A DNA stretch of 53,117 bases from assembly GCA_018693105.1 (NCBI GenBank), contig JABHLN010000012.1:1-53117 (forward strand), written 5' to 3'. A model generated the notes under the pieces. The model did no database searches, had not been told where the DNA came from, and worked only from the letters and a program-made list of their open reading frames with translations. Position 1 is the stretch's first letter, and every line of letters starts with the position of its first letter. Position numbers and translations under genes: made by a program. Source of the stretch: Desulfobacterales bacterium (lineage in GTDB: Bacteria; Desulfobacterota; Desulfobacteria; Desulfobacterales; SURF-7). Of the stretch, positions 43,207 through 52,194 are shown piece by piece.

Positions 43207-44433
43207 ATGACTGAAGCAGACAAAAGAGTAAATCTTGACCAGCTGGATCATGACAGTTGCAGGTCCTGGGATTACAGCCAGGACTTCTGTGTAACCTGCG
43301 GAATATGCTCAAGCATGTGCCCTGTCTCTGGTATTGACGATTTTGACCCGAGAAAACTTGTAAGAATGATTTCCCTTGGAATGGAAAATGAAGCAGTAGA
43401 TTCGAGATGGCCATGGATCTGCACTATGTGCGGTAAATGTGAAGCTTCGTGCCCAATGGAGATAAAAATATCAAGTATCGTCAGGAAAATAAGATCACTT
43501 CGTGAACGTGACGAGGTGCCGGGAATACTTCATAAAGGGCTTGAAACAGCTTTAAAGACCGGAAACAACCTTGGTCTTCCAAAAGAGGATTTTGAATTCA
43601 TATTAGAAGATGTCGCTGAAGAGATTGCTGAAGAACCGAGCTTTGAAAACTTCACGGTAGAGATAGATAAAAAGGGAGCAAATATTCTCACGACTATTCA
43701 TAACAAGCTTGTAAATACCCATACAGATGACCTTAAGCACTGGTGGAAAATTTTTCACGCTGCAGGAGAAGACTGGACCGTGCCGTCTGAAAACTGGGAA
43801 GGTACAAACTGGGGACTTTTTACCGGCGATGATGAGGCCATGAAAAAAATGAGCGGCCGCATAGTTGATCACATGAAAAACCTGGGGGCAAAAAATCTTC
43901 TATGGCCGGAATGAGGGCATGCTTATCTTGCGACCAGGTCTGGTCTTGAAAAATGGAATCCCGAAGAATTAAAAACGTTTGGAACATTCACAGTATTTGA
44001 TCTTCTTATGAAATATATTAAGGAAGAGCGAATAAAAATAGACAAATCAAAAATAACAAAACTTGCAGCTTATCACGACCCCTGTAATTACGGCAGAAAA
44101 GCGCAAATGCTCTTCGGGCACGGTTATTTTCAGGAACCTCGATGGATAATGGACCAATGTGCCGAAGAATGGGTGGATCTTTACCCTATGGAAATGAATC
44201 AAACATGCTGCGGAGGTGGAGGCGGAACACTTACAACAGGAAATGACGAAGAACGTGTATATTACGGAAGAAAAAAAATTGACCAGATAAAAGCCTCTGG
44301 TGCAGAAATGATTGTAGTCCCTTGCCATAGCTGCCACGGCCAGCTAAACAATATTAAAAAAGAACACGGATTTGAAGAACTTGAAGTTAAATATCTATGG
44401 GAAATAGTCGCAGATGCTCTTATATTAAAATAA
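43207..44433 (+). CDS. DsrK/HdrD-like iron-sulfur selenoprotein (UGA 43912-43914 read as Sec236)
   Basis: The product is 408 residues when the in-frame UGA is read as selenocysteine. Residues 15-100 form an HdrC-type ferredoxin region (CVTCGICSSMCP; CTMCGKCEASCP). Next is a degenerate first CCG domain (ENWEGTNWGLFTGDDEAM) ending LLWPE-U-GHAYLATRSG, where DsrK/TmcB-type proteins have ECGHA. A complete second CCG domain follows (HDPCNYG; QTCCGGGGG; CHSCHG), which should hold the active non-cubane [4Fe-4S] cluster. Both halves share one frame with no other stop. A SECIS-like hairpin lies 17 bases after the UGA. It probably reduces a disulfide or DsrC-like partner in the cytoplasm, with the two Qmo-like subunits. 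No membrane segment. Confidence 0.85.
43928..43949 (+). promoter_or_regulatory. SECIS-like hairpin of the DsrK/HdrD-like gene
   Basis: GACCA-GGTC-TGGTC is a perfect 5-bp stem with a GGTC loop (43932-43945), extended below by weak G-T and T-A pairs. The loop opens 22 bases after the UGA and starts with GG, meeting the usual bacterial SECIS rule. It lies inside coding sequence (LATRSGLEK), as in other bacterial selenoprotein genes. Confidence 0.65.
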
Positions 44434-44470
44434 ACTCACAACATGCGGTTTAATAAGAGACTTTTTAAAA

Positions 44471-44899
44471 ATGATTTTCTTAAATCCCGGCACAGGATAT
44501 GGCTTAAAATTTCCTTCTGACGGACAAATCGACGGGAGTCCGGAAGGTTTTGTTGAGGAAAAGACAAAAGAAAAAGAACCTGATACAAAAGATTACATTT
44601 TATGCTCTCAGTGTCATAATATTGTAACATTACCTGAAGCTGGAATATCTGTTCAAGGAGCTCACAGGCATACATTCGCAAACCCTGATGGATTACTTTT
44701 TGAAATCGGTTGTTTCAACTCAGCTAGTGGATGTGGGTATACCGGCCCGTCTACATTTGAATTCACATGGTTTAAAGGTTTCAGCTGGAGAGTAGCAATA
44801 TGCCGAAAATGTTTGATTCACTTAGGATGGTTTTTTACTTCAACAGGCGGTGACAGTTTTCATGGGCTGATTATGAGTCGTCTTACAGGTACTATATAA
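44471..44899 (+). CDS. CULT (cereblon-type) domain protein
   Basis: A 142-residue protein. Residues 43-140 form a CULT domain, the fold that in human cereblon binds thalidomide and in bacteria occurs as small stand-alone proteins. Zinc ligands: LCSQCHN at the start and CRKCLIHLGW near the end. The three pocket tryptophans appear in FTWF, FSWRVA and HLGWFF. HRHTFANPDGLLFEIGCFN and GCGYTGPSTFE also fit. The natural ligand in bacteria is not firmly known (uridine and cyclic imides bind in vitro). The first 40 residues are a polar lead. It follows the selenoprotein by 37 bp on the same strand, so it probably belongs to that operon. Confidence 0.85.
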   Translation: MIFLNPGTGYGLKFPSDGQIDGSPEGFVEEKTKEKEPDTKDYILCSQCHNIVTLPEAGISVQGAHRHTFANPDGLLFEIGCFNSASGCGYTGPSTFEFTWFKGFSWRVAICRKCLIHLGWFFTSTGGDSFHGLIMSRLTGTI

Positions 44900-45150
44900 G
44901 ACTTTCGACAAATGCAAATTGCTATTCAAACCCAATGATTTAAGCTACTTATTGGCATCCCAGACGCTCAATCCAAAATCCCAACATAAAATAATAATAC
45001 CATACAGCCGTACTCCATATAATAAAGGTTTTGCACTGTAAAAAAGTCGGCTAATTTCTGATATTCTCTTTTTGTAAAAACAAGACATGTATTGTTTTGA
45101 ATTTATTAACTATCCTGTAAAATTCTTTAATTGCAGACAGGACTATTGAG

Positions 45151-45194
45151 GTGCAGTAGATTATTAAAATAATATAGAAATATATCTACCGCAC
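45151..45194. terminator. Hairpin between convergent genes
   Basis: GTGCAGTAGAT and ATCTACCGCAC pair with one mismatch around an AT-rich loop. It lies between the plus-strand CULT gene and the minus-strand lipoprotein gene, where a two-way terminator is expected. The rest of 44900-45263 shows no gene. Confidence 0.4.
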
Positions 45195-45263
45195 TTCTTA
45201 ACTTATAAGGATATCTTTGGTTTGCGATAACATTACTAACCAACAAGTTTGTATAGCTTTTAG

Positions 45264-45683
45264 TTACTTGAACTTTTTCTTCTTTTTCTTTTTATGTTTA
45301 TGTTTCTTGCCTTTTGCTTCCTTGAGTTTGTACGGGACTACTTCTTTTGATCCTTTTCGCCACGGTCCACTTAATTTTACAGCTTCTTCCCAATGCCCGT
45401 TTGAAAATCTTAAATAAAGACCATTATAGAAATATACACTTGGCATATTAATTGAGAAGTAAACTCCAAGTCCGCTGTCATATTCGAGTTCTATACCGTC
45501 CTGGTGTTTATGGCGGTATCCATGCGCGGGTGCATGTGGAGGGGGACCTTGCCCTTTGTGTTTAACTTTCACATTTTTTGGATAGGGCAATTTAATATTT
45601 ACGCCTACTTCATTGATAGTTCTACATCCTGTAAATACACTAAAACAAAAAATGACAGCAAAAGTAATACATGCAAACCTCAT
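45264..45683 (-). CDS. Small lipoprotein with basic tail
   Basis: A 139-residue protein with a lipoprotein signal (lipobox FTGC near residue 20). The mature part carries PPPHAPAHGYRHKHQDGIELEYDSGLGVYFS, wrapped over about 47-77, and YFYNGLYLRFSNGHWEEAV, then GPW. This is a pattern I know from uncharacterised proteobacterial envelope proteins. The last 25 residues are almost only Lys and His (KGKKHKHKKKKKKKFK), which may contact nucleic acid, polyanions or metal. AAGGAG precedes the ATG. Function unknown. Confidence 0.7.
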   Translation of the reverse strand: MRFACITFAVIFCFSVFTGCRTINEVGVNIKLPYPKNVKVKHKGQGPPPHAPAHGYRHKHQDGIELEYDSGLGVYFSINMPSVYFYNGLYLRFSNGHWEEAVKLSGPWRKGSKEVVPYKLKEAKGKKHKHKKKKKKKFK

Positions 45684-45736
45684 ACTTAATCTCCTTAAAA
45701 CACAAATAAATTTAATATTATTAATTTAAAACCTTA

Positions 45737-46234
45737 TTATCCCAGGAAATGATCCTGATATTTTACTGCTTCCTTATTTTCAGATTTTAAATGCCCTATT
45801 GCCATACATTTCGGGCATTGGATTTCAGTTGTCTTCTGTCCGTGTAAAAGCTCAATTGGTGCCTGGCATTTGAAGCATTTGATAAATGTTTTCTTTTGTT
45901 TATCCTGTTCTGAAACCGCTTCCGATTCAACCATGGCATTTTTATTTGAAGTTCTGTTTATAAACTCATTAATAGCTGTTCTCACTGCCGCTTTTTCATC
46001 TCCTTTTCCTAGACTTAAAAGTTTTTCATAATCATCAACAGGAAGAGTAATGCTGATATTAATCTCCTTTGAATTTTCAAAAGCAACATTAAATTCTTCA
46101 AGAGCAAGTGCGATTTCGGCAAACTGCATATCACCCTTTTCCATTTTTTCCTTAATCATGGATATCATATCCTGCTCAGTAACCCACTTCTCATCGAGTT
46201 TAATTTTTCTTTCTTCAAAATCTATCTCAAGCAT
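45737..46234 (-). CDS. Hypothetical protein with C-terminal zinc ribbon
   Basis: A 165-residue cytoplasmic protein, not recognised as a named family. The first 90 residues are acidic and mixed alpha/beta (LEIDFEERKIKLDEKWVTEQDM; NISITLPVDDYEKLLSLGKG); a following helix AAVRTAINEFINR resembles the helices of small DNA-binding proteins. The end has a zinc ribbon: FIKCFKCQAPIE and IQCPKCMAIGH (two CxxC knuckles, 118-141). AAAGGAGGTGC gives a strong ribosome site. It is divergent from the sigma54-type regulator, with 288 bp between them that show no clear promoter to me. Confidence 0.6.
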   Translation of the reverse strand: MLEIDFEERKIKLDEKWVTEQDMISMIKEKMEKGDMQFAEIALALEEFNVAFENSKEINISITLPVDDYEKLLSLGKGDEKAAVRTAINEFINRTSNKNAMVESEAVSEQDKQKKTFIKCFKCQAPIELLHGQKTTEIQCPKCMAIGHLKSENKEAVKYQDHFLG

Positions 46235-46522
46235 GAGGCACCTCCTTTTGTTTGAAATAAATAATATTATATAAAAATAAGTCCCGGTTCTTCACGAACA
46301 TGTTCATTATCAGTCACTGCTTATATTTCAGTAAAAAAAATAACGACCAGTTCTATAGAAATATCAATTCATATTTCGTGCCAGTTTAAAATAAATATTG
46401 ATCTTATCGATTTTATTACATATACTAATTTATGATTTGAATATCATAGCAATACGCTTCCAAAGCAAAATCCATATTTCGAGATAATTAACCATATATC
46501 AACACTTTAATTAAATATAGGC

Positions 46523-48097
46523 ATGGCAATGAAAGAATCATCCATCAATCTTTTTAAAACATTTTCAGAAGAGATAAACCCGGAAAAACTCCAGCAGAAG
46601 TTCCTTACTTCGCTCCTGAAACTTCAAAATGTTGAGCGGGGCTCAATATGGATAAAAAAAGACAACCGGTATTTGTGTATTGAGGCCGCAGGCCGCCAAA
46701 GTGAAAGCCTGATCGGTATCAGCATAAGCGATAATCAAAAAAGTATTGTTGGCTGGGTTATTGAAAACGGAAAAATGACCATAGCAGATCCCCATGAAGA
46801 TGTGCGTCATTATAAGGAACTTGAAGAGAACCTTGCCGTAAAGAGCAGTCTCATTTTATGCTTCCCGCTTTTTCTAAGAGACAAGCAGGTATACGGAGCT
46901 GTTCAGATAATTGATACGGACCCCGGCAAAACCCATGTTAACCTTGACAGTGAATATTTAAACAACCTGCAGGATCTTATAAATATTGCATCCATTTCTT
47001 TAAGCAATGCAATACTATACAACAAGCAGCTTAAAGAGACTGAGTCCCTTAAAACCACCCTTGAAGAAATAAGAAACGAAGAGGTTATCATCGGGCAGGA
47101 TATAGCTTTTCAAAAAAGCATGGAACTTATAGAAAGTTACGCCAAAACTGATTTTCCAATTCTCATAACCGGGGAAAGCGGTACAGGAAAGGAGCTCATC
47201 GCACGAAGGATACACAAGCTAAGCAATAGGAATGACAAACCTTTTCTAGTTCAAAACTGCAGCGCCATACCTGAATCACTTCTTGAAAGCGAACTGTTTG
47301 GCTATAAAAAGGGGGCTTTTTCCGGTGCAACAAAAGACAAGGAGGGGCTCTTCGAAGCCGCAGACGGCGGCATAGTATTTCTTGATGAAATCGGGGATAT
47401 GCCTTTAAACCTTCAGGCTAGCCTGCTACGTGTTATCCAGAACAATGAAATTAAACCATTGGGTGGAACAAAGGTTAAATATATAGATATAAAAATCTTA
47501 TCTGCCACAAATCATGATATAAAAAACATGGTTGCCGATAATGAATTCCGCCAGGACCTGTTTTACCGTCTATCAGTTTTGCCCCTGCATCTCCTGCCAC
47601 TCAGGGAGAGAAACCAGGACATCCCCTTGTTACTTAAACACTTTTTAAAAAAAGAAGGGTCAAAACTAGACGTTCCTGTTAAAACAACCCAATCAAAAAC
47701 AATGCAGATCCTTATGGCATATACCTGGCCTGGAAATGTGAGGGAACTGGAAAACCTCGTACGATACCTTCTTGTATCCTCAAACAAGGAAATTATTGAG
47801 CCGGAGGATCTTCCTTTACATATAAATGATAAGGATCAAACATTTTCAACACCATATCGCCATCAAAGCCCCGAACCTGTTTTCAATAAAGTTGCTCATA
47901 TTTCAAATCCGCTCAATAAAGACGACCTTCATTTTGAGAATATGAGCTGGGAGGACATAGAAAGGTCTTATGCGAACTATCTTCTTAAAAAAACCGGATG
48001 GAATATAGCCAAAGCCGCCAGGGCTGCGGGCCTTAACAGATCCACCTTTGACTCCAGAATTAAAAGGCTAAAACTTAGAAGGGATGAGTCAGATTAG
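46523..48097 (+). CDS. GAF-domain sigma54-dependent transcriptional regulator
   Basis: A 524-residue NtrC-type activator. Residues about 20-165 are a GAF sensor domain. Residues 185-420 are the AAA+ module: Walker A GESGTGKELIAR, the sigma54 contact loop as GAFSGATKDKEGLFEAADGG (Thr of GAFTGA replaced by Ser), Walker B IVFLDEIGDMP, and the arginine-finger region FRQDLFYRLSVLPLHLLPLRER. The last 45 residues are a Fis-type helix-turn-helix (WNIAKAARAAGLNRSTFDSRIKRL). It lacks a receiver domain, so a small ligand probably controls it. Target genes cannot be read directly. The start is ATG 46523 with only a poor ribosome site; the second ATG six bases on is possible. Confidence 0.93.
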   Translation: MAMKESSINLFKTFSEEINPEKLQQKFLTSLLKLQNVERGSIWIKKDNRYLCIEAAGRQSESLIGISISDNQKSIVGWVIENGKMTIADPHEDVRHYKELEENLAVKSSLILCFPLFLRDKQVYGAVQIIDTDPGKTHVNLDSEYLNNLQDLINIASISLSNAILYNKQLKETESLKTTLEEIRNEEVIIGQDIAFQKSMELIESYAKTDFPILITGESGTGKELIARRIHKLSNRNDKPFLVQNCSAIPESLLESELFGYKKGAFSGATKDKEGLFEAADGGIVFLDEIGDMPLNLQASLLRVIQNNEIKPLGGTKVKYIDIKILSATNHDIKNMVADNEFRQDLFYRLSVLPLHLLPLRERNQDIPLLLKHFLKKEGSKLDVPVKTTQSKTMQILMAYTWPGNVRELENLVRYLLVSSNKEIIEPEDLPLHINDKDQTFSTPYRHQSPEPVFNKVAHISNPLNKDDLHFENMSWEDIERSYANYLLKKTGWNIAKAARAAGLNRSTFDSRIKRLKLRRDESD

Positions 48098-48338
48098 GTT
48101 TAGGTGTTTATCTGAACTTGAGAATTCAATTCTGAAACAACACAATATGTTCTATCTGCGTCGGAAAGAGAAAGGTGTGCATGGGTAAGTGGAAGAAAAA
48201 AGGAACAACTTGAAGAATTGGAAAAAACATCACGGAAACCAAAACCCGATTTTTAGACCACTCGGTGGATCCTTGTCATGATGAACCTGTTGGAACTTGA
48301 TGACCATTACAATAACTTCTTGAAACAGATTGAAAATA

Positions 48339-49502
48339 TTAATATTTCTTCCGGAATCCGATCATTATTACTGCGCCATTCTGATTGAATTTTGCAAAGT
48401 TGTATTCTTTCTCGAATCCGAAATTCTGTGCTCCGATAATATTTATCTCAATTGAATCGGTTATATCGTAGGCAAAACCCATGTGCAACCCAACCATGTC
48501 GACATCACATGAAACGGGAGTCAGCCCTTTGTCCTCGGAGGCATTCTGACGAAAGTCAATTCCTGATCTGATTATCAAATCTATAGGAGTTACATACTCG
48601 ATACCCATCCCCACTGTGCAGCTGTTAGTATAATATGTTTTTTGTTCACTTTTAATGTTAGCGGTTGTGAATGCAATCTTGTCCAGATCGCTCCAAAGCA
48701 TATATGTAGCAGATATTGAGAAAGTTAAATTCTTCGCCGGTTTATATCCCAACCCCAGTGTTAAATAGTATGGAAGAGTAAAGTCTACTTCAGAATCTGT
48801 TTCAATCCCTGCAATTCGTACTAAACCCTCCATTTCGATCGGCACTTCACTTCTTACCGTCATCCCAATTCCAATTTCTTCCACTGGTTTATAAAAAAGC
48901 CCTACATGCACGCCATAACCGGAATATCCGTTATAGTCGTTTTCCACAACAGTACCAAGACCCGGATCAAAAAACTGGCTTTTCATTTCTCCTATGTAGA
49001 TGGACATCCCCCACCCTATAGATAGGCTTGGACTCAATTTATAGGCAATAGCTCCGGTTAGGGCATTCCAACCGGCTGAAGATTCCAGTTTAAATGGTGA
49101 TCCCTGAAAGTTTTTATATGACGCGCCTCCACCTGCAAAGGGGATATAACCACCAACACCAAAGGCCCATTTCCCAAAGTTTTTTGAGGCAAAGAAACCG
49201 GGTATTATGAATTCTTCATCACTTTTATCTTCTATTGAATTAGCAGTATATTGAATGTCCGTAAATACGTAATACCCGTACATCTCAACTTGCCACGCTC
49301 CCTTTTCCTGGTATACTAAACCGGCCGGGTTATAAAAAACTGCTGAAGCGTCATCTGCAATACCGGTGAATGCAAACCCCATACCCGTCGCCTTTATTCC
49401 TATAGCGGAATTGTCGAAACCACCCCCAAAAGCGATACTGAAAAAGGATATATTTATAACTGATGCTATACAGACTATGTATATACTTAGGCGTTTCTTC
49501 AA
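48339..49502 (-). CDS. FadL/OmpP1/TodX-type outer membrane channel
   Basis: A 387-residue outer-membrane beta-barrel for uptake of hydrophobic compounds. After a signal peptide (MKKRLSIYIVCIASVINIS to IAFG) comes the family start: GGGFDNSAIGIKATGMGFAF and AFTGIADDASAVFYNPAGL, the N-terminal hatch with the NPAGL motif. The rest shows alternating amphipathic strands and ends in an aromatic-containing strand, GAVIMIGFRKKY. TTG 49502 is preferred as start: AAGGAG lies six bases before it and it gives a clean signal. The in-frame start at 49523 would put that ribosome site inside the gene. It is transcribed alone. Confidence 0.88.
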   Translation of the reverse strand: MKKRLSIYIVCIASVINISFFSIAFGGGFDNSAIGIKATGMGFAFTGIADDASAVFYNPAGLVYQEKGAWQVEMYGYYVFTDIQYTANSIEDKSDEEFIIPGFFASKNFGKWAFGVGGYIPFAGGGASYKNFQGSPFKLESSAGWNALTGAIAYKLSPSLSIGWGMSIYIGEMKSQFFDPGLGTVVENDYNGYSGYGVHVGLFYKPVEEIGIGMTVRSEVPIEMEGLVRIAGIETDSEVDFTLPYYLTLGLGYKPAKNLTFSISATYMLWSDLDKIAFTTANIKSEQKTYYTNSCTVGMGIEYVTPIDLIIRSGIDFRQNASEDKGLTPVSCDVDMVGLHMGFAYDITDSIEINIIGAQNFGFEKEYNFAKFNQNGAVIMIGFRKKY

Positions 49503-49595
49503 AGTCATCTCCTTTTCAACCAACTGGATTTAATTATATTTTTTATCCGTCTTCCCGAGTAATCCTGGTAAAAATTTTTGATTATAAAATTGAGT

Positions 49596-50600
49596 TTACT
49601 CATTACTATATGGGACAGAATCTTTTCTATCCATTCTGTTTTTAATTAAATCTCTGTATTCTGCAACAAGCTCTTTTGCCTGATTTTCAGAAGATATACT
49701 TTTTATAGATTCACGGAAATGACTGCTGAATGGCATACCTTTGACAAACCATCCAAGCCGGCTTCTCATAATATTACATGCCTGGTTTTCTCCAAGATAT
49801 TTCACCGAATCTTCAAGATATCGAATCATGTTTTCAAAACATTCAGTTAGATTGGGTTCAGTTACATCACCACCACTCAACAGGGCATTAACCTGTGAAA
49901 AAATCCATGGTTTTCCAATTGAGGCACGCCCTATCATAACAGCATCACAATTTGTTTCATCCAACATTTTCAAGGCGTCCTGAGGTGTATTTATATCCCC
50001 GTTTCCAATCACAGGAATTGCAACGATCTTTTTTATTTTCCCTATTAAAGACCAGTCCGCATGTCCGCTGAAACCTTGTGTGGCTGTACGAGGATGTATT
50101 GTAATAGCATCCACACCACAGTCCTCAGCTGTTCTGGCAAGATCTAAGGCCTGGGCCCCTGACTTGTCCCATCCGCTGCGAATTTTTATTGTAAGAGGAA
50201 TATCTATGGATTCCCTAACAGCCTTAAGTATTTCTGTATATTTTTGAGGCTCCCGCATAAGCGCTGATCCTGACCCGCTTTTTAAAATTTTTTTAACAGA
50301 ACATCCAAAATTAATATCCAGTATATCAACTCCTGAAGATTCAACTATCGAAGCAGAATCAGCCATTATAAAAGGGTCTGAGCCGAAAATCTGGGCTGAG
50401 AATGGCTTTTCTTCAGGACAGCTTTCAAACAGACGCTCTGTTTTAGAAGATTTATATACAATCCCGTTAGAACTTATCATCTCGGAACAAACCAGTCCGC
50501 ACCCCCATTCCTTTGATAGAAGTCTGAAAGGAAGATTTGTAATACCTGCAAGTGGAGCAAGCACAGTTCTATTATTTATTTCTACAGAACCTATCTTCAT
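49596..50600 (-). CDS. dusB: tRNA-dihydrouridine synthase (DusB-type)
   Basis: Reduces uridine to dihydrouridine in tRNA with FMN. The 334-residue product shows VLAPLAGITNLPFRLLSKEWG at the start, CSEMISSNGIVY, ILDINFGCSVKKILKSGSGSALM with the catalytic cysteine (family NxGCP, here NFGCS), TIKIRSGWD, ITIHPRTATQGFSG, IPVIGNGDI and AVMIGRASIGKPWIF. ATG 50600 overlaps the stop of the upstream DUF1848 gene (ATGA), which supports this start. The replacement of Pro by Ser in the NxGCP motif is a mild oddity. Confidence 0.93.
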   Translation of the reverse strand: MKIGSVEINNRTVLAPLAGITNLPFRLLSKEWGCGLVCSEMISSNGIVYKSSKTERLFESCPEEKPFSAQIFGSDPFIMADSASIVESSGVDILDINFGCSVKKILKSGSGSALMREPQKYTEILKAVRESIDIPLTIKIRSGWDKSGAQALDLARTAEDCGVDAITIHPRTATQGFSGHADWSLIGKIKKIVAIPVIGNGDINTPQDALKMLDETNCDAVMIGRASIGKPWIFSQVNALLSGGDVTEPNLTECFENMIRYLEDSVKYLGENQACNIMRSRLGWFVKGMPFSSHFRESIKSISSENQAKELVAEYRDLIKNRMDRKDSVPYSNE

Positions 50601-51481
50601 GAAACTTTCTTCTCTGAAGGGTTTGCATAACAAAAAATGCAGTTATGAAAACACGGATGTAGGTTGTAAGATCCGATATCAGTCGAAACAAGACAGCCGC
50701 AGCCTTCTTTCAATCTTTGACCGGAATCCTTTCTAAGAGAAATTCTACCTGCTGATAGTTCAGCCAGAAGTCTGTTTGGTATGCATGAACTATTCTTTAT
50801 AGATGATTCAGGTGGAATTGCCTCAACAAGTTCCTTCTCACAGCATGTATAAAGCTCAATACTTTTACTTGCAAGAAGCTTTTCCATATGAAGAAGAATT
50901 TTTATTTTTTTATCCAAAGGCGGGTCAACAAATGAAAAACCGGAAATAGTTTTTTCTCTTTTAATTACCTTTGGATACAAATCAACAAAGCTTGTAATAC
51001 AACGATTAATGCCAGAGTTTGAAACTTTTGAAGCAATAAAATCAAAATCATTCATATTGTTTTTTTCATTGCCGTTTTTTTCAATGTAAAAACAGACAGG
51101 GTCAAAACGCCATTGTACACGTTCTGCTCCAAATCTTTTGCATAGTGTATATATCTGATCAAGTCTTTCTGTTAAAGTTGGCACATCAGGCTCAAGAAGC
51201 CTTTCCTCAGAGTTTATAGTAAAATTAAAAAATAGATGGTATCCCAGATCTATAAGCTTTTCACCATATCTTCCCTTTAGAAACGGACCGAAATTTTTTG
51301 ACCAGAATACAATAGTATCAACATCAGCAGCAGCGGCTTTTACTCTTGATATGTGCCTGTTATAGGGATTAACAACCTCAAAGGTTCCCTTAACAATCTG
51401 CCGCATAAACCATTCCATATAAAATGCCGGTATGTCAGTCCTTCTTGATGCAGAGATTACAGTTTTAAATTGTTTTTTCAT
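50597..51481 (-). CDS. DUF1848 domain protein
   Basis: A 294-residue cytoplasmic protein of the DUF1848 family. It begins TVISASRRTDIPAFYMEWFM and has IVFWSKNFGPFL, RVQWRFDPVCFY and CITSFVDLYPKV. At the C-terminus a cysteine-rich block (CGCLVSTDIGSYN and PCFHNCIFCYAN) could hold an Fe-S cluster, as in radical-SAM-like spore photoproduct lyase relatives. Function is not known. Its stop overlaps the dusB start, so the two form an operon; a link to tRNA modification is only a suggestion. Confidence 0.88.
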   Translation of the reverse strand: MKKQFKTVISASRRTDIPAFYMEWFMRQIVKGTFEVVNPYNRHISRVKAAAADVDTIVFWSKNFGPFLKGRYGEKLIDLGYHLFFNFTINSEERLLEPDVPTLTERLDQIYTLCKRFGAERVQWRFDPVCFYIEKNGNEKNNMNDFDFIASKVSNSGINRCITSFVDLYPKVIKREKTISGFSFVDPPLDKKIKILLHMEKLLASKSIELYTCCEKELVEAIPPESSIKNSSCIPNRLLAELSAGRISLRKDSGQRLKEGCGCLVSTDIGSYNLHPCFHNCIFCYANPSEKKVS

Positions 51482-51629
51482 TCCGGATTATAATATTGTG
51501 GCCTTTGAAAAATTTAAATTTATTGTTCACATTCAAGGAGCAGATTGAATATATTGAGGATAGTGCTTTGGCAGGATTAATATGCATAAGGGTATAGTTC
51601 CCATTTTTAATAAACATGAGTGTCCAGAT

Positions 51630-51953
51630 TTATTTCTTGTGATCGGAAAGGGATATGACCTTAGCGTCTTTTGAGTCATCAGAATTGATATCATCTTCTA
51701 TACCATTATCTTCCGTAGTTTCAGGACATTCTACTTTTTCCAGTCTTATTTCCCTTTCATTCATGGTAAAAGACTCACCATCTATATAAACATCCCTTAA
51801 AATCCATGTAACAACTTGAAGTGGGATTTGAAGCATAAGCAGCTTTACATGATACCAGTCTTTTCTGTTGTCAGGAGAAATTTCCTCAATTCTTGCAAAC
51901 GTAAGTGGTTTTTCCTCGTAGTGTATTAATACAATATCATTTTCCTGGGCCAT
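51630..51953 (-). CDS. Conserved-looking hypothetical protein
   Basis: A 107-residue cytoplasmic protein I do not assign to a named family. It starts DIVLIHYEEKPLTFARIEEI, then KDWYHVKLLMLQIPLQVVTWIL and DVYIDGESFTMNEREIRLEKV, suggesting a small beta-barrel; it ends in an acidic, low-complexity tail (DNGIEDDINSDDSKDAK). GAAGGA precedes the ATG. It is divergent from the flavodoxin-family gene, with about 240 bp of AT-rich DNA between them. Confidence 0.6.
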   Translation of the reverse strand: MAQENDIVLIHYEEKPLTFARIEEISPDNRKDWYHVKLLMLQIPLQVVTWILRDVYIDGESFTMNEREIRLEKVECPETTEDNGIEDDINSDDSKDAKVISLSDHKK

Positions 51954-52194
51954 GTTGTAATTTCCTTCTTGAATCTAAATAATAGGTGCAACAATTACGA
52001 TTATTCATAAGTAAAAGTCAAGATACAGTGATTTTTTTCACGAACTATAACTCATTGAAATAATAGTTGTCAATTTGATTGAATACAATTCTGGTAAACT
52101 TAAGTGGTTTTCACTTGATATTTGACTTTTTTTTACCCCCATAATAAGAAGTCTATTTTATAAAAGTAATAATTCATAATTTTTTGGAGAAAAA

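Noticed and set aside
43195..43914. Separate 239-residue HdrC-like protein ending at the TGA
   Set aside because: The following frame is open and continuous, and the junction PE-U-GHAY fits the DsrK/TmcB motif. I treat both parts as one selenoprotein.
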